A stretch of 64,000 bases of DNA from Haloactinomyces albus (lineage in GTDB: Bacteria > Actinomycetota > Actinomycetes > Mycobacteriales > Pseudonocardiaceae), in the NCBI RefSeq assembly GCF_031458135.1, contig NZ_JAVDXW010000001.1, positions 3,100,001 through 3,164,000 of the forward strand, read 5' to 3'. The translations under genes and the position numbers were made by a program. Each line of letters begins with the position of its first letter. Positions within the stretch are counted from its first letter, which is position 1. The notes beneath the pieces are model-generated. The model was not told the origin of the DNA, did not search any database, and worked only from the letters and a program-made list of their open reading frames with translations. Positions 33,633-42,027 of this stretch are shown here, one piece after another.

Positions 33633-34363
33633 TGGGCTTGGAAGTGCGCGATCTGTCCGTCCGGTTCGGGCCCTTGACGGCCGTGTCCGGTGTGGACCTG
33701 TCGGCCGCCGATGGCGAGGTGCTCGGACTGCTCGGGCCGTCCGGGTGCGGCAAGTCGACGCTGCTGCGCGCGGTAGCGGGACTGGAGCGCCCCTCGGCCG
33801 GTGAGATCACCTGGAACGGTGCCGATCTCGACCGTGTCCCGGTGCATCGGCGCGGGTTCGGCATGGTATTCCAGGACGGGCAGTTGTTCCCCCACCGTGA
33901 TGTGGCGGGCAATGTCGAATTCGGCCTGCGTATGCGGTCGGTCGGCCGGGCTCGCCGCACCGAGCGGGTCGCCGAGCTACTGGACCTCGTCGGTCTCTCC
34001 GGATACCAGCGGCGGTCGGTGACGGAACTGTCCGGTGGCGAGGCGCAGCGGGTCGCGCTGGCCCGTGCGCTGGCCGCCGATCCCCGGTTGCTGCTGCTGG
34101 ACGAGCCGCTCGCGGCGCTGGACCGAAGGCTGCGGGAGCAGCTCGCCGTCGACCTGGCCGAGCTGCTGGCCGACCGGAGCACCACCGCGATCGTCGTGAC
34201 CCACGATCACGACGAGGCGTTCACCCTGGCCGATCGCGTCGCGGTGATGACACACGGGCGGATACTGCAGGTCGACACGCCCGAACGGCTCCGGCAGTAC
34301 CCTGTCGACGAGGAGGTCGCGGAGTTTCTCGGTCTGGAGACGGTGCGGGGAAGGCGCGGCTGA
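33632..34363 (+). CDS. thiQ: Thiamine ABC transporter ATP-binding protein (243 aa)
   Basis: ATPase that powers thiamine uptake. GTG at 33632 overlaps the thiP stop by one base. Walker A LLGPSGCGKSTLLRAVAGLE, Q-loop GMVFQDGQLFPHRDVAGNVE, signature ELSGGEAQRVALARALAADP, Walker B LLLLDEPLAALD, H-loop IVVTHDHDEAFTLADRVAVM. Single NBD without a TOBE extension, as usual for ThiQ. Last gene of the riboswitch operon, converging on the DinB-like gene with 21 bp between. Confidence 0.93.
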   Translation: MGLEVRDLSVRFGPLTAVSGVDLSAADGEVLGLLGPSGCGKSTLLRAVAGLERPSAGEITWNGADLDRVPVHRRGFGMVFQDGQLFPHRDVAGNVEFGLRMRSVGRARRTERVAELLDLVGLSGYQRRSVTELSGGEAQRVALARALAADPRLLLLDEPLAALDRRLREQLAVDLAELLADRSTTAIVVTHDHDEAFTLADRVAVMTHGRILQVDTPERLRQYPVDEEVAEFLGLETVRGRRG

Positions 34364-34384
34364 GTCGAAGTTTTCCCCATGGGA

Positions 34385-34939
34385 TCACCCTGTCTCGCTC
34401 AGTGCTTCTTCCGTGGCTTGCATCAGCGAAAACGCGCTTGCTCCGTCCAGCGACTCGCGGATGATGTCGGCGTGCCCGGCGTGCCGTGCGGTTTCCTCGA
34501 TCAGATGCAGCAGTACCCACCGTGCCGACCAGTTCTCGGAACCGGGGACCGGTGGTGCGTCCGCGGGAAGCGGCAACGGTGTTCCGAGGTCGGTGACCTC
34601 GTGCACGATCGACTCGGTCTCCTCGGTCACTGCCGCGTACGTGTCGAGCAAGCTCGCCGACGTCTCACCCGGGTCGATGCGGAAATCGGCGTCCGGATCC
34701 CGCATCGGCCACAGCTCGGGCAGTGCGCGCTGGGCGATCAGCACCACGACCCATCGCCGCTCCGTTCGTGCCGCGTGCTTGAGCAGCGCTGCGAGGCTCA
34801 GTGCGCTCGCGGTCGAAGTCCGTACGGCTTGTTCCTCGGTCAGGCCGTGCACAGCGGCCCGCAGGGCGTTGCGCTGTTTCTCCAGGAATGCGAGCAGGCC
34901 GTCGCGTTCGTCGGTGACGGGCCGGACCATAAAAGGCAT
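34385..34939 (-). CDS. DinB-like DUF664 protein (184 aa)
   Basis: Four-helix-bundle protein with a likely metal site. DUF664 marks: ERDGLLAFLEKQRNALRAAV, GLTEEQAVRTSTASALSLAA, LLKHAARTERRWV (His/Arg) and ARWVLLHLIEETARHAGHAD (His triad region). DinB-fold proteins often act as thiol-dependent transferases, including mycothiol-dependent ones in actinobacteria; whether this one does is not known. ATG at 34939. Monocistronic, converging with thiQ. Confidence 0.88.
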   Translation of the reverse strand: MPFMVRPVTDERDGLLAFLEKQRNALRAAVHGLTEEQAVRTSTASALSLAALLKHAARTERRWVVVLIAQRALPELWPMRDPDADFRIDPGETSASLLDTYAAVTEETESIVHEVTDLGTPLPLPADAPPVPGSENWSARWVLLHLIEETARHAGHADIIRESLDGASAFSLMQATEEALSETG

Positions 34940-35026
34940 GACGATCCTCTCCTCGTGGTGATGTGGTCACACTGCGTTGGCGATGACCGGCGCAGTATGA
35001 CACGCCCCACCGACAATCCTCCGGCC

Positions 35027-35905
35027 TCAGAGGTCCTTGGTGGCCATGCGGGCGATCGTGGCCGACACGCCGACCAGGATGTAGCACCCCGCGCGCCAGA
35101 GGCTGGTGAGCAGGTCGCCGGTGGCGATCGGATCGCGCAGGAAGTCCGCGATGGAGTACCAGCCGGTGGTGACGAGGAAGGGTTGCAGCCATTCCAGGGA
35201 CGGGATCGCGGCCAGCACCCCGAACACGATCAGCGTTCCCAGGGTCACGGCGAGCACGACCAGTGGATGATCGGTCAACGACGAGATCGCCAGCGCGATG
35301 GCGCCGATGGCGACCATCTGGACCGAGCACCAGCCGACGGCCAGCGCCACGCGCCCGAGGGCCTCCCCGAGCGGCAGTGTCGTGCCGGACAGCGTCACCA
35401 GGCCGTCGCTGCCGACGACCACCAGCCCGGTGAGCACCCCGCTGACGGCGATCACGGTCACCGCCAGCACCGTCATCACCAGCACCCCGGTGGCCTTGAC
35501 CCACACCAGTCGCACGCGGCTCACCGGTGCCAGCAACAATCCACGCAGGGTGCCGTGCGAGGACTCTCCGGCCAGTGCATCGGCCGCCACCATCGCGGAG
35601 ACCAGCGGCAGCAGCAGATTCTGCGTCAGCATCAGCGTGACGATCGGCAGCACCAGCCCGTTTCCCGCCACCGAGGCCAGCAGCGGCGGCCCGTCGCCGG
35701 GCGAGGGCCCGCCGGTGAGGGCGATGACCGTGCCGATCAGTACCGGAAGAGCGGCCAATCCGAGCAGGGCGAGCAGGTTGCGGGGGCGTCGTAGTATCCA
35801 CCGCAGTTCGGCGAGCAGAACCCGCCCGAGTGGTGCCGCGCTTCGGGCAGGCGGAGCAGCCGCCCCCGTGGCCGCCCCAGTGGGCGCCGTCGTGGTCGTG
35901 GTCAC
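35027..35905 (-). CDS. ABC-2 transporter permease (292 aa)
   Basis: Membrane part of an exporter encoded with the ATPase at 35902-36885 (ATGA overlap). A Pro/Ala-rich cytoplasmic N-terminus (TTTTTAPTGAATGAAAPPAR) precedes about six TM segments, including LLALLGLAALPVLIGTVIAL, LLPLVSAMVAADALAGESSH, VLVMTVLAVTVIAVSGVLTG and LVVLAVTLGTLIVFGVLAAI. Substrate unknown; the LolA-like first gene suggests a lipid or lipoprotein-related role. Confidence 0.88.
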   Translation of the reverse strand: MTTTTTAPTGAATGAAAPPARSAAPLGRVLLAELRWILRRPRNLLALLGLAALPVLIGTVIALTGGPSPGDGPPLLASVAGNGLVLPIVTLMLTQNLLLPLVSAMVAADALAGESSHGTLRGLLLAPVSRVRLVWVKATGVLVMTVLAVTVIAVSGVLTGLVVVGSDGLVTLSGTTLPLGEALGRVALAVGWCSVQMVAIGAIALAISSLTDHPLVVLAVTLGTLIVFGVLAAIPSLEWLQPFLVTTGWYSIADFLRDPIATGDLLTSLWRAGCYILVGVSATIARMATKDL

Positions 35906-36885
35906 GATTCCTCCTCGGTGAGCCGGGCGAAGATGTCCTCGAGACCGGCCCGGCCACGGCGTGCCTCGTACACTCCGACACCCGCCTGCACCAGTGCGGC
36001 GATCACTTCTGGGGAATCCACATCGGTCAGTTCCACGCGCAGATTTCCGTTCTCCTCCCGCGCGGCGATTCCGACTCCACGCAGGGCTTCCAAGCCCGCT
36101 GTGTTGTCCGCCGTGGACACGAGAAGGTTCGGGCCGCCCGCTTCCAGCAGCGCGGTGAGCGCACCTTGCGCGACGAGGGAGCCCTTGTGCAACACCGCCG
36201 CGTGCGTGCAGGTGGCCTCGACCTCGGCAAGCAGGTGGGAGGACACCAGAACGGTCGTGCCCGCGGCGTGGAGCTCGGCGATGATGCGTCGGATCTCCTT
36301 GGTCCCGGCCGGGTCCAGGCCGTTGGTCGGCTCGTCGAGCACGACCAGATCGCGGGGAACCAGCAGCGCGGCGGCCAGGCCGAGACGCTGTTTCATCCCC
36401 AGGGAGTACCCCCGATACTTGCGGTTCGCGGCATCGGCGAGCCCGACGCGCTCCAGCGCCTCGTCGACCGCTTGGCGAAGCACGGAGCTGTGCAGGGCCG
36501 GTTCCATCGCGGCACAGCGCAGCAGGTTCTCCCGTCCGGACAGGAACGGATGGAAGCCCGGACCCTCCACCAGGGCCCCGACCCGGGGCAGGGCCCGACC
36601 GGCGTGCTCGGGCACGGAATGACCGAGCAGTTCGATCGAGCCCGCCGTGGGCGAGGTCAGACCGAGCAGCATCCGGATCGTGGTGGTTTTGCCGGACCCG
36701 TTCGGGCCGAGCACCCCGAGCACGGCCCCGTGCGGCACGGACAGATCGACCCCGGAGACGGCCACGGTGCGGCCGTAGGTCTTGCGGAGCCCGCTGGTCC
36801 GTGCGGCGAGCTCGGTGGATTCGTCTCCCGGGGCGGGGGCGGCCGCAGCCGTACCCGCCCCGGAGATCTTGGTGGCGCCGACCAT
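35902..36885 (-). CDS. ABC transporter ATP-binding protein (327 aa)
   Basis: Exporter ATPase. Walker A GVLGPNGSGKTTTIRMLLGL, Q-loop VGALVEGPGFHPFLSGRENL, signature YSLGMKQRLGLAAALLVPRD, Walker B LVVLDEPTNGLDPAGTKEIR, H-loop VLVSSHLLAEVEATCTHAAV, and a C-terminal accessory domain (LRVELTDVDSPEVIAALVQA). The LGMKQRLG signature is typical of the BcrA/CcmA drug- and peptide-exporter group. Its ATG shares one base with the stop of the LolA-like gene (TGATG). Middle gene of a three-gene operon facing a two-component system. Confidence 0.92.
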   Translation of the reverse strand: MVGATKISGAGTAAAAPAPGDESTELAARTSGLRKTYGRTVAVSGVDLSVPHGAVLGVLGPNGSGKTTTIRMLLGLTSPTAGSIELLGHSVPEHAGRALPRVGALVEGPGFHPFLSGRENLLRCAAMEPALHSSVLRQAVDEALERVGLADAANRKYRGYSLGMKQRLGLAAALLVPRDLVVLDEPTNGLDPAGTKEIRRIIAELHAAGTTVLVSSHLLAEVEATCTHAAVLHKGSLVAQGALTALLEAGGPNLLVSTADNTAGLEALRGVGIAAREENGNLRVELTDVDSPEVIAALVQAGVGVYEARRGRAGLEDIFARLTEEES

Positions 36886-37964
36886 CAGGGGTGCCTCATC
36901 GCTTCGGTCAGGACCTGCCCGGGCACAGCGCCGACCGCGAGGCGTCCATCGGAGGTCAGCAGCCCGGAACCGGCCTTGCTGCTGATGATCCAACCGTTAC
37001 CCCAGGGCCCGCTGACCTGCTTGCCTGCCCGTTCGACGAAACCACGCAGGCCGGGGCGCTGTTGCTCCTCGGAACCCTGCCGGGTCTCGCGCTGCTGGAG
37101 GGCTTGCTGCGGAACTCGGGTCACCAGGACGCTGTCCCAGCCGTCACCGACCACGCGGGGTTTCGGGTGGGTGCCCGAATCGGCATCCCGGCGCTCGTGC
37201 TGCTCGCCTTGCCGCACCTGAGCTCCGGCAGGAGGGGTGAATCGGAACAGTTCCGCGTCCTGCGGAGCCACCTCGAGTTTCGAGAAACCCGCCTGCAATG
37301 CCGGGTCGTCGGAACCGTTGGTGTTGACCGTGATCCGCAGCGGGATGCGCTTTTCGGCTCCCACCGCGATGCGTACTTCGCGCAGCACGGTGCGCTCGGT
37401 GGACTTGGGGGTGAGCACGAGTTCGTAGGCGTCTCGCCCGGCCACACTGGCGGTCCCGTCCACGGCGACCTTGCTGCTTTGACGCAGGGTGTCGATGATG
37501 CGCTTCGCGGTCGCCGTCGGGTTGGCCGGTGCCGAGCGGTGGGGCGTATCGGATTCCGCACCGGTGTCGTGCCGGTACTTGGTCACCGTGTTTTCGGCGG
37601 AGTTCCACTTCCAGACCGTCGTGCCATCGTTGATCACCGTCGTTTCCTCGCCGGTGGAGGGAATCGACAACCGCTGTTTGCCCTGACCGTCCGTCCAGAC
37701 ACGCATCGTGCTCGTTCCGCCCGACAGCGCGGTGGACGAACCCTCGAGCCCCGGTATCGCGGGCAGCCCGAGATTGTTGTCGACCTTGACCGTTCCCGCC
37801 ATCGCCGGTGGCTGCGCCGTCATGACCGAGGCCACCAGCTTCTCCGGCGCGATCGCGGGGAGGTTCGGATCCGCCGCCCCGGCGGGCAGGGCCGGAACGG
37901 TCAGCCCCAGCACTCCCGCCGCGGCTCCGACCGCCGCCGTACCTGCGACACGTTTGCGTTTCAT
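36885..37964 (-). CDS. Secreted LolA-fold protein (359 aa)
   Basis: Exported lipid- or lipoprotein-binding protein. Signal peptide KRVAGTAAVGAAAGVLGLTV to PAGAADP. The LolA/RseB/MucB-like fold is suggested by MRVWTDGQGKQRLSIPSTGE, TTVINDGTTVWKWNSAENTV, YELVLTPKSTERTVLREVRI and PLRITVNTNGSDDPALQAGF. The C-terminal 100 residues (GWDSVLVTRVPQQALQQRET) contain a low-complexity Gln/Arg linker. First gene of the operon with the ABC exporter; divergent from the response regulator at 38163, so it is a likely target of that system. Confidence 0.85.
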   Translation of the reverse strand: MKRKRVAGTAAVGAAAGVLGLTVPALPAGAADPNLPAIAPEKLVASVMTAQPPAMAGTVKVDNNLGLPAIPGLEGSSTALSGGTSTMRVWTDGQGKQRLSIPSTGEETTVINDGTTVWKWNSAENTVTKYRHDTGAESDTPHRSAPANPTATAKRIIDTLRQSSKVAVDGTASVAGRDAYELVLTPKSTERTVLREVRIAVGAEKRIPLRITVNTNGSDDPALQAGFSKLEVAPQDAELFRFTPPAGAQVRQGEQHERRDADSGTHPKPRVVGDGWDSVLVTRVPQQALQQRETRQGSEEQQRPGLRGFVERAGKQVSGPWGNGWIISSKAGSGLLTSDGRLAVGAVPGQVLTEAMRHP

Positions 37965-38023
37965 GTGAGTCTCCCGCTGTCGTCGCCTCGTGCTCCAACG
38001 CCTCCGAGCATGCCCCGCTGCTG

Positions 38024-38160
38024 CTGAGAGCCGCCTGAGAGCGTGTTCCGGGACCTGGTTGGTGGGGTCTCACTTCTGCTCAGGCAGGTCACGTGAGCAG
38101 AAAAGAGCCTGCGCACCGAACAGGATCTCAGAGATACCGCGAAGCTGAGAAACAGCTGAG
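38024..38160. promoter_or_regulatory. Two 11-bp-spaced direct repeats between LolA/ABC operon and two-component operon
   Basis: CTGAGAG occurs at 38024-38030 and 38035-38041 (11 bp apart). AGCTGAG occurs at 38143-38149 and 38154-38160 (also 11 bp apart). OmpR-family regulators bind tandem half-sites with 10-11-bp spacing, and both pairs share the core CTGAG. One pair is near each divergent start, so the adjacent regulator probably controls both operons. Binding is inferred. Confidence 0.55.
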
Positions 38161-38162
38161 GC

Positions 38163-38912
38163 ATGGTGCACAGCATGGCCGATCACCGGCATGCTGGCCG
38201 TGTGGGCGGTCATGACGGTCTCAACGGTGGAGGCGCACGGGTGCTGGTGGTCGACGACGAGCCGGGAGTGCGGTCGGCACTGCGCCGGGGGCTGTCCGCC
38301 GAAGGCATGGAGATCACTCTCGCGGAAGAGGGAACGGAGGCGTTGAAACTCGCCTCCACGGGTTCCTTCGACGTCGTGGTCCTGGACGTGATCCTGCCGG
38401 GGCTGTCCGGATACCGGGTGCTGGAGCGATTGCGTGCCCGGGGAGTCGGCACCCCGGTTCTCATGATCTCGGCCAAGGACGGTGAGGTGGACCAGGCCGA
38501 CGGGCTCGATCTCGGGGCGGACGGCTATCTCGTCAAACCGTTCTCCTTCCTGGTCCTGGCCGCGCAGGTGCGCGCGCTCGCTCGGCGCGGGGAAACCGCC
38601 CGGCAGGACGACCTGCACGTCGGTGACCTGGAGATCGACCGCAGTGCGCGGGAGGTCCGTTGGGCCGGTGAGCTGGTCGGGCTGTCCCCGCGCGAGTACG
38701 AGCTGTTGGTGGCCCTGGCGGAACATCCGGAAACGGTGGTCACCAAGGAGGAGCTGCTGCGTGCGGTCTGGGGCCGGGAGCAGGGTGCCACGCGCAATGT
38801 CGTCGAGGTCTACATCGGCTACCTGCGCCGTAAACTCGCCGCGGTCGGTGCGGGGCACGTGGTGCAGACGGTGCGCGGACACGGGTACCGGGTCGGTGAC
38901 GAGCAGGCATGA
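38163..38912 (+). CDS. OmpR-family response regulator (249 aa)
   Basis: Receiver domain with acidic residues in VLVVDDEPGVRSALRRGL, phosphoacceptor Asp75 (FDVVVLDVILPGLSGYRVLE), VLMISAKDGEVDQADGLDLG and LVKPFSF. Winged helix: GLSPREYELLVALAEHPETV, RNVVEVYIGYLRRKLAAVGA and VQTVRGHGYRVG. The first 25 residues are not conserved; GTG at 38241, 7 nt after GGAGG, or ATG at 38175, may be the true start. Its stop overlaps the kinase start. Confidence 0.92.
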   Translation: MVHSMADHRHAGRVGGHDGLNGGGARVLVVDDEPGVRSALRRGLSAEGMEITLAEEGTEALKLASTGSFDVVVLDVILPGLSGYRVLERLRARGVGTPVLMISAKDGEVDQADGLDLGADGYLVKPFSFLVLAAQVRALARRGETARQDDLHVGDLEIDRSAREVRWAGELVGLSPREYELLVALAEHPETVVTKEELLRAVWGREQGATRNVVEVYIGYLRRKLAAVGAGHVVQTVRGHGYRVGDEQA

Positions 38913-40264
38913 GACGCCTGTTCGAATGGGCACGCAGGTGGAAATCACGCCGCACGGTCCAGTTCCGTACCAGTCTCGTCGCGGCCGGGGTCGCACTGAT
39001 CGGGCTCGCCGTGATCGTGCGGATCAGCGTCGGGTTCATCGGGTGGTTGTCGCTGCGATCCGTCGACACCGAACTGCGTAGCCAGTCCGTGGCCGCCGCG
39101 AACAAGCTCGCGGCGGGGGCTCGACCTGCCGAACTGGCCGCAGTCGACCTTCGTGTTCTGGACTCCACGGGAGAGCCGGTCGACGGTCTGCCCGGGACCG
39201 ACCTGAGACCTCAGGAGATCGACGAGCTCAAGGCGGGCCACGGGGTTACCGGGTCCGTGCGGTACTCCAACCAGTACCGATGGGTCGGTACGGTCGTACC
39301 GGATCAGCGGGGAAGGCCCCGGCTGGTGCTCGCGGGCACCGACCTGAGCGCGTACAATGATCTTCGCAGCACGGCGAAGAGCCTGCTGGCGCTCGGATCG
39401 ATCGCGGCTGCCGCGACCGTCGGACTGGCCACGTGGGTGGTGGTGCGGCGGGCGCTCCGGCCGGTGGAACGCATGCGTCTCGCCGCTGTCTCCCTGCCGG
39501 AGGGGGAGCGGCTGCCGGTGCCGGACCCCCCCGATGAGCTGCGGGCACTCGCCGAAGGGCTCAACGGGATGCTGGCGCGGCGGGACGCGGACACCGAGTG
39601 GCTGCGGCGGTTCACCGGCGATGCCGCGCATGAACTGCGCAACCCGATCGGTTCCATCCGCGCTCAGGCGGAAGTGGCCGTCGTTCACCCCGATCCGGAC
39701 CTCGCGCAGGAGACCCTGCAGGAGATATCCGTGGAGGCGGAACGGCTCTCGGAGATGGTCACCGGTCTGTTGGCTCTCGCCCGTGCCGAGGCCGGGACAC
39801 AGCCACCGGCACGCCCCGTGGAGCTGGTTGCCGCGGCACGTCTGGCCGTGGACCGGCTGAACGCGCGAGGTGTACGGCCTCGAGTGCAACTGGCGGCCCC
39901 CGCCGCGGCGATGGTGGTCATGGCCACGCCCGCGGAAGTGGCCACGGTGCTGGACAACCTGCTCACCAATGCGCTGCGCTACGCCCGGGCTCTGGTCCGG
40001 ATCTCGTTGCTGCCCGCAGTGGGGTCGGTGCGACTGCTGGTGGATGACGACGGGCCGGGTATTCCGGAGGAGCAGCGCGCTCGGGTGTTCGAGCGGTTCC
40101 ACCGTGCGCAGCCGAACCACGCCACCACGGGCGGTTCCGGCCTCGGCTTGGCACTGGTGGCCGAGGCGGTGCGACGCCGGGACGGCTTCGTCCGAGCGTC
40201 GGCCTCCCCGGAGGGTGGCGCGCGCATCGAGGTCCGATGGCTCCTCCCGAAGGGCTCGGCATGA
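38909..40264 (+). CDS. Sensor histidine kinase (451 aa)
   Basis: Membrane kinase paired with the regulator at 38163. TM1 (TSLVAAGVALIGLAVIVRIS), an extracytoplasmic loop of about 110 residues, TM2 (LLALGSIAAAATVGLATWVV), HAMP (RRALRPVERMRLAAVSLPEG), H-box (FTGDAAHELRNPIGSIRAQA), N-box (VLDNLLTNALRYA), G1 (DDDGPGIPEEQRARVFERFH) and G2 (GGSGLGLALVAEAV). All core catalytic motifs are present. Likely envelope-stress sensing, given the LolA/ABC operon opposite. Confidence 0.92.
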   Translation: MRRLFEWARRWKSRRTVQFRTSLVAAGVALIGLAVIVRISVGFIGWLSLRSVDTELRSQSVAAANKLAAGARPAELAAVDLRVLDSTGEPVDGLPGTDLRPQEIDELKAGHGVTGSVRYSNQYRWVGTVVPDQRGRPRLVLAGTDLSAYNDLRSTAKSLLALGSIAAAATVGLATWVVVRRALRPVERMRLAAVSLPEGERLPVPDPPDELRALAEGLNGMLARRDADTEWLRRFTGDAAHELRNPIGSIRAQAEVAVVHPDPDLAQETLQEISVEAERLSEMVTGLLALARAEAGTQPPARPVELVAAARLAVDRLNARGVRPRVQLAAPAAAMVVMATPAEVATVLDNLLTNALRYARALVRISLLPAVGSVRLLVDDDGPGIPEEQRARVFERFHRAQPNHATTGGSGLGLALVAEAVRRRDGFVRASASPEGGARIEVRWLLPKGSA

Positions 40265-40306
40265 TTCTCCCCGAACCGGTGGCGGGAGAGCGGTGGCAGG
40301 AGAGCG

Positions 40307-41206
40307 GTGGCAGGATGCGGACACGTGGCGACAGTGCGCAGTACGGGATGGATCGATGCCCCGGTCAACACGGTCGGGGCCGCTCTCCGGCACACCCGCA
40401 CCGCGGAGCGCGGACTCGGCGCTTCGAGGGTGGTGCGTGGGCGCGCCGCCGCCGGGACCGGTGAACTGTTCGTGCCCGGCGACGAGATCACGTTCCGGCT
40501 ACCGCCCGCCGGGCTCTCCGTGGGAATGCGGATGCGACTGGAGCGTGCGGATGCACAGGCACTGAGTTCGGTTCTGGTGCAGGGGCCGCTGCGGCAACTA
40601 CGGCACGAATCGATGCTCGCCGGGACGAACCGCCGTACGCTGGTCACCGAGTCGCTGGAGTGGACCGCTCCGTTCGGAGCATTCGGTCGTCTTGTAGCCA
40701 CCGCCGTCCTCCGGCGATGGATACTGGGCATGCTGGCCCAGCGCATCGGCACGGTGCGTGCTCTCGCGCAGGAATGGGCCAGGAGACCGGTCGTCGTCGG
40801 CACCGCGATCGTCCACCGGGGGCGGTTGCTCGCGCAGCAACGGCATTACCCGGCACGGCATGCGGGCCGGTGGGAGTTGCCGGGCGGACGTGTCGAACCG
40901 GGTGAGTCCGAACACGACGCCGTGGTCCGGGAGTGCAAGGAGGAGCTGGACCTGGAGGTCGTGCCGACCGGTCGGGTCGGCACGGATGTCCCGATCGGTG
41001 GCGAACCGTCCGCTGCGGGTGTATCGGCCGGTGGCATGCTGCTGCGCCTGTACACGGCCGAGCCCGCCGAGCCGTCGCCGGCTCCGAGGGCCGTGGAACA
41101 TCGGGCGCTGCGGTGGGTCGATGCTTCCGAATTGGCCCGGCTGGACTGGCTGGAAACCGATCGCCTGCTCGTGCACTCCCTGCGGAGGCTGCTGCACCGG
41201 CACTGA
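40307..41206 (+). CDS. Fusion of SRPBCC-like domain and Nudix hydrolase (299 aa)
   Basis: Residues about 10-155 look like a START/SRPBCC ligand-binding domain (TGWIDAPVNTVGAALRHTRT, RLPPAGLSVGMRMRLERADA, LVTESLEWTAPFGAFGRLVA). Residues about 165-295 are a MutT-type Nudix domain with the box GGRVEPGESEHDAVVRECKE followed by ELDLE. The Nudix half resembles dNTP pyrophosphohydrolases that clean oxidised nucleotides. The start may be GTG 40307 or 40325. The fusion suggests that ligand binding modulates the hydrolase. Confidence 0.82.
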   Translation: MAGCGHVATVRSTGWIDAPVNTVGAALRHTRTAERGLGASRVVRGRAAAGTGELFVPGDEITFRLPPAGLSVGMRMRLERADAQALSSVLVQGPLRQLRHESMLAGTNRRTLVTESLEWTAPFGAFGRLVATAVLRRWILGMLAQRIGTVRALAQEWARRPVVVGTAIVHRGRLLAQQRHYPARHAGRWELPGGRVEPGESEHDAVVRECKEELDLEVVPTGRVGTDVPIGGEPSAAGVSAGGMLLRLYTAEPAEPSPAPRAVEHRALRWVDASELARLDWLETDRLLVHSLRRLLHRH

Positions 41207-41304
41207 ACCACCGAAATAGCGTTCGAGCAGGACTCACGTTTTCGGTGGGGTTCGCCGTCGCCCGGTGTTCGCTTTCTCCGGAGCGACGGCGTTAAAGTGA
41301 AAGA

Positions 41305-41613
41305 ATGTACGTTGTACTGCAGCACTACACCGCACCTTTGGCAGATGTCGATGAGTTGCTGGCGGACCATTCGGAATGGATCTCGAACCATTACGAGTCC
41401 GGCGACTTCATCGCCGCCGGGCGCCGCCACCCCCGAACCGGCGGGGTCATCATCGCGCGCGCCATGTCGCGCGGCAGGCTGGACGCGATCCTGGCGACCG
41501 ACCCGTTCGCGGTGCACAAGGTGGCCAAGCAGGAGGTGATCGAGTTTCAGGCACTGCGGACGATCCCGGAACTGGCCGAGTACGCCGACCATCTGGCGGC
41601 CACGGGCGAGTAG
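41305..41613 (+). CDS. YciI-like protein (102 aa)
   Basis: Small ferredoxin-like-fold protein of the YCII family: MYVVLQHYTAPLADVDELLA, HSEWISNHYESGDFIAAGRR, GGVIIARAMSRGRLDAILAT and DPFAVHKVAKQEVIEFQALR. The family His/Asp pair at H22 and D74 is present. YCII proteins include dehydrochlorinase-like enzymes, but most have no known reaction. GTGAAAGA precedes the ATG. Confidence 0.88.
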   Translation: MYVVLQHYTAPLADVDELLADHSEWISNHYESGDFIAAGRRHPRTGGVIIARAMSRGRLDAILATDPFAVHKVAKQEVIEFQALRTIPELAEYADHLAATGE

Positions 41614-42027
41614 TCCGGGCCGATGCGTGTCCCGGTGCGCACTGTGCCGGTGCGCACCGGGAGGAGTCGGTCCGAGTCGGTCCGACTTTTTTCGAAAAAT
41701 CCTTGTTGTCGCATTTACTCGCCTTTTTGATTTCGCCTGCTTTCGAGTCCTTCGAAGTTTTGCGCGAAGGCCGGGGAAACGGCGTGCACGGGGCAGCCGT
41801 GCATGTCGATATTTCCGGTGGCTTCGGATCGTGTTTTTTCGCCCGTATCGCTTCGACCGACCGCCCGTGGCCACCGCGCGGAGATCCTGCTCGCCGGGTT
41901 CGCCCTCCGAGCCCGAACGGGACACGAGCCCGCGAAACCGCCCTGTCCGTAGGCTGTGCCCTGCAGGCTCCCTGCAGTACCGAGCCGCGGACCGCGTACC
42001 GGCCTACCGGCCTATGAGGAGGCGTCG
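41614..42027. other. Intergenic region with AT-rich core, no gene seen
   Basis: No convincing coding region. About 41685-41860 is clearly richer in A/T than the rest of the window (for example TTTTTTCGAAAAATCC near 41692, and TTTGATTTCGCCTGCTTTCG). A short inverted repeat (GTGCACGGGGCAGCCGTGCA) lies near 41789. The composition suggests promoter-terminator DNA or recently acquired sequence. A GAGGAGG ribosome-binding site appears at its end for the next gene. Confidence 0.5.

Noticed and set aside
41685-41860. AT-rich stretch as a prophage or attachment site
   Set aside because: No integrase, tRNA end or direct repeat was found around it.
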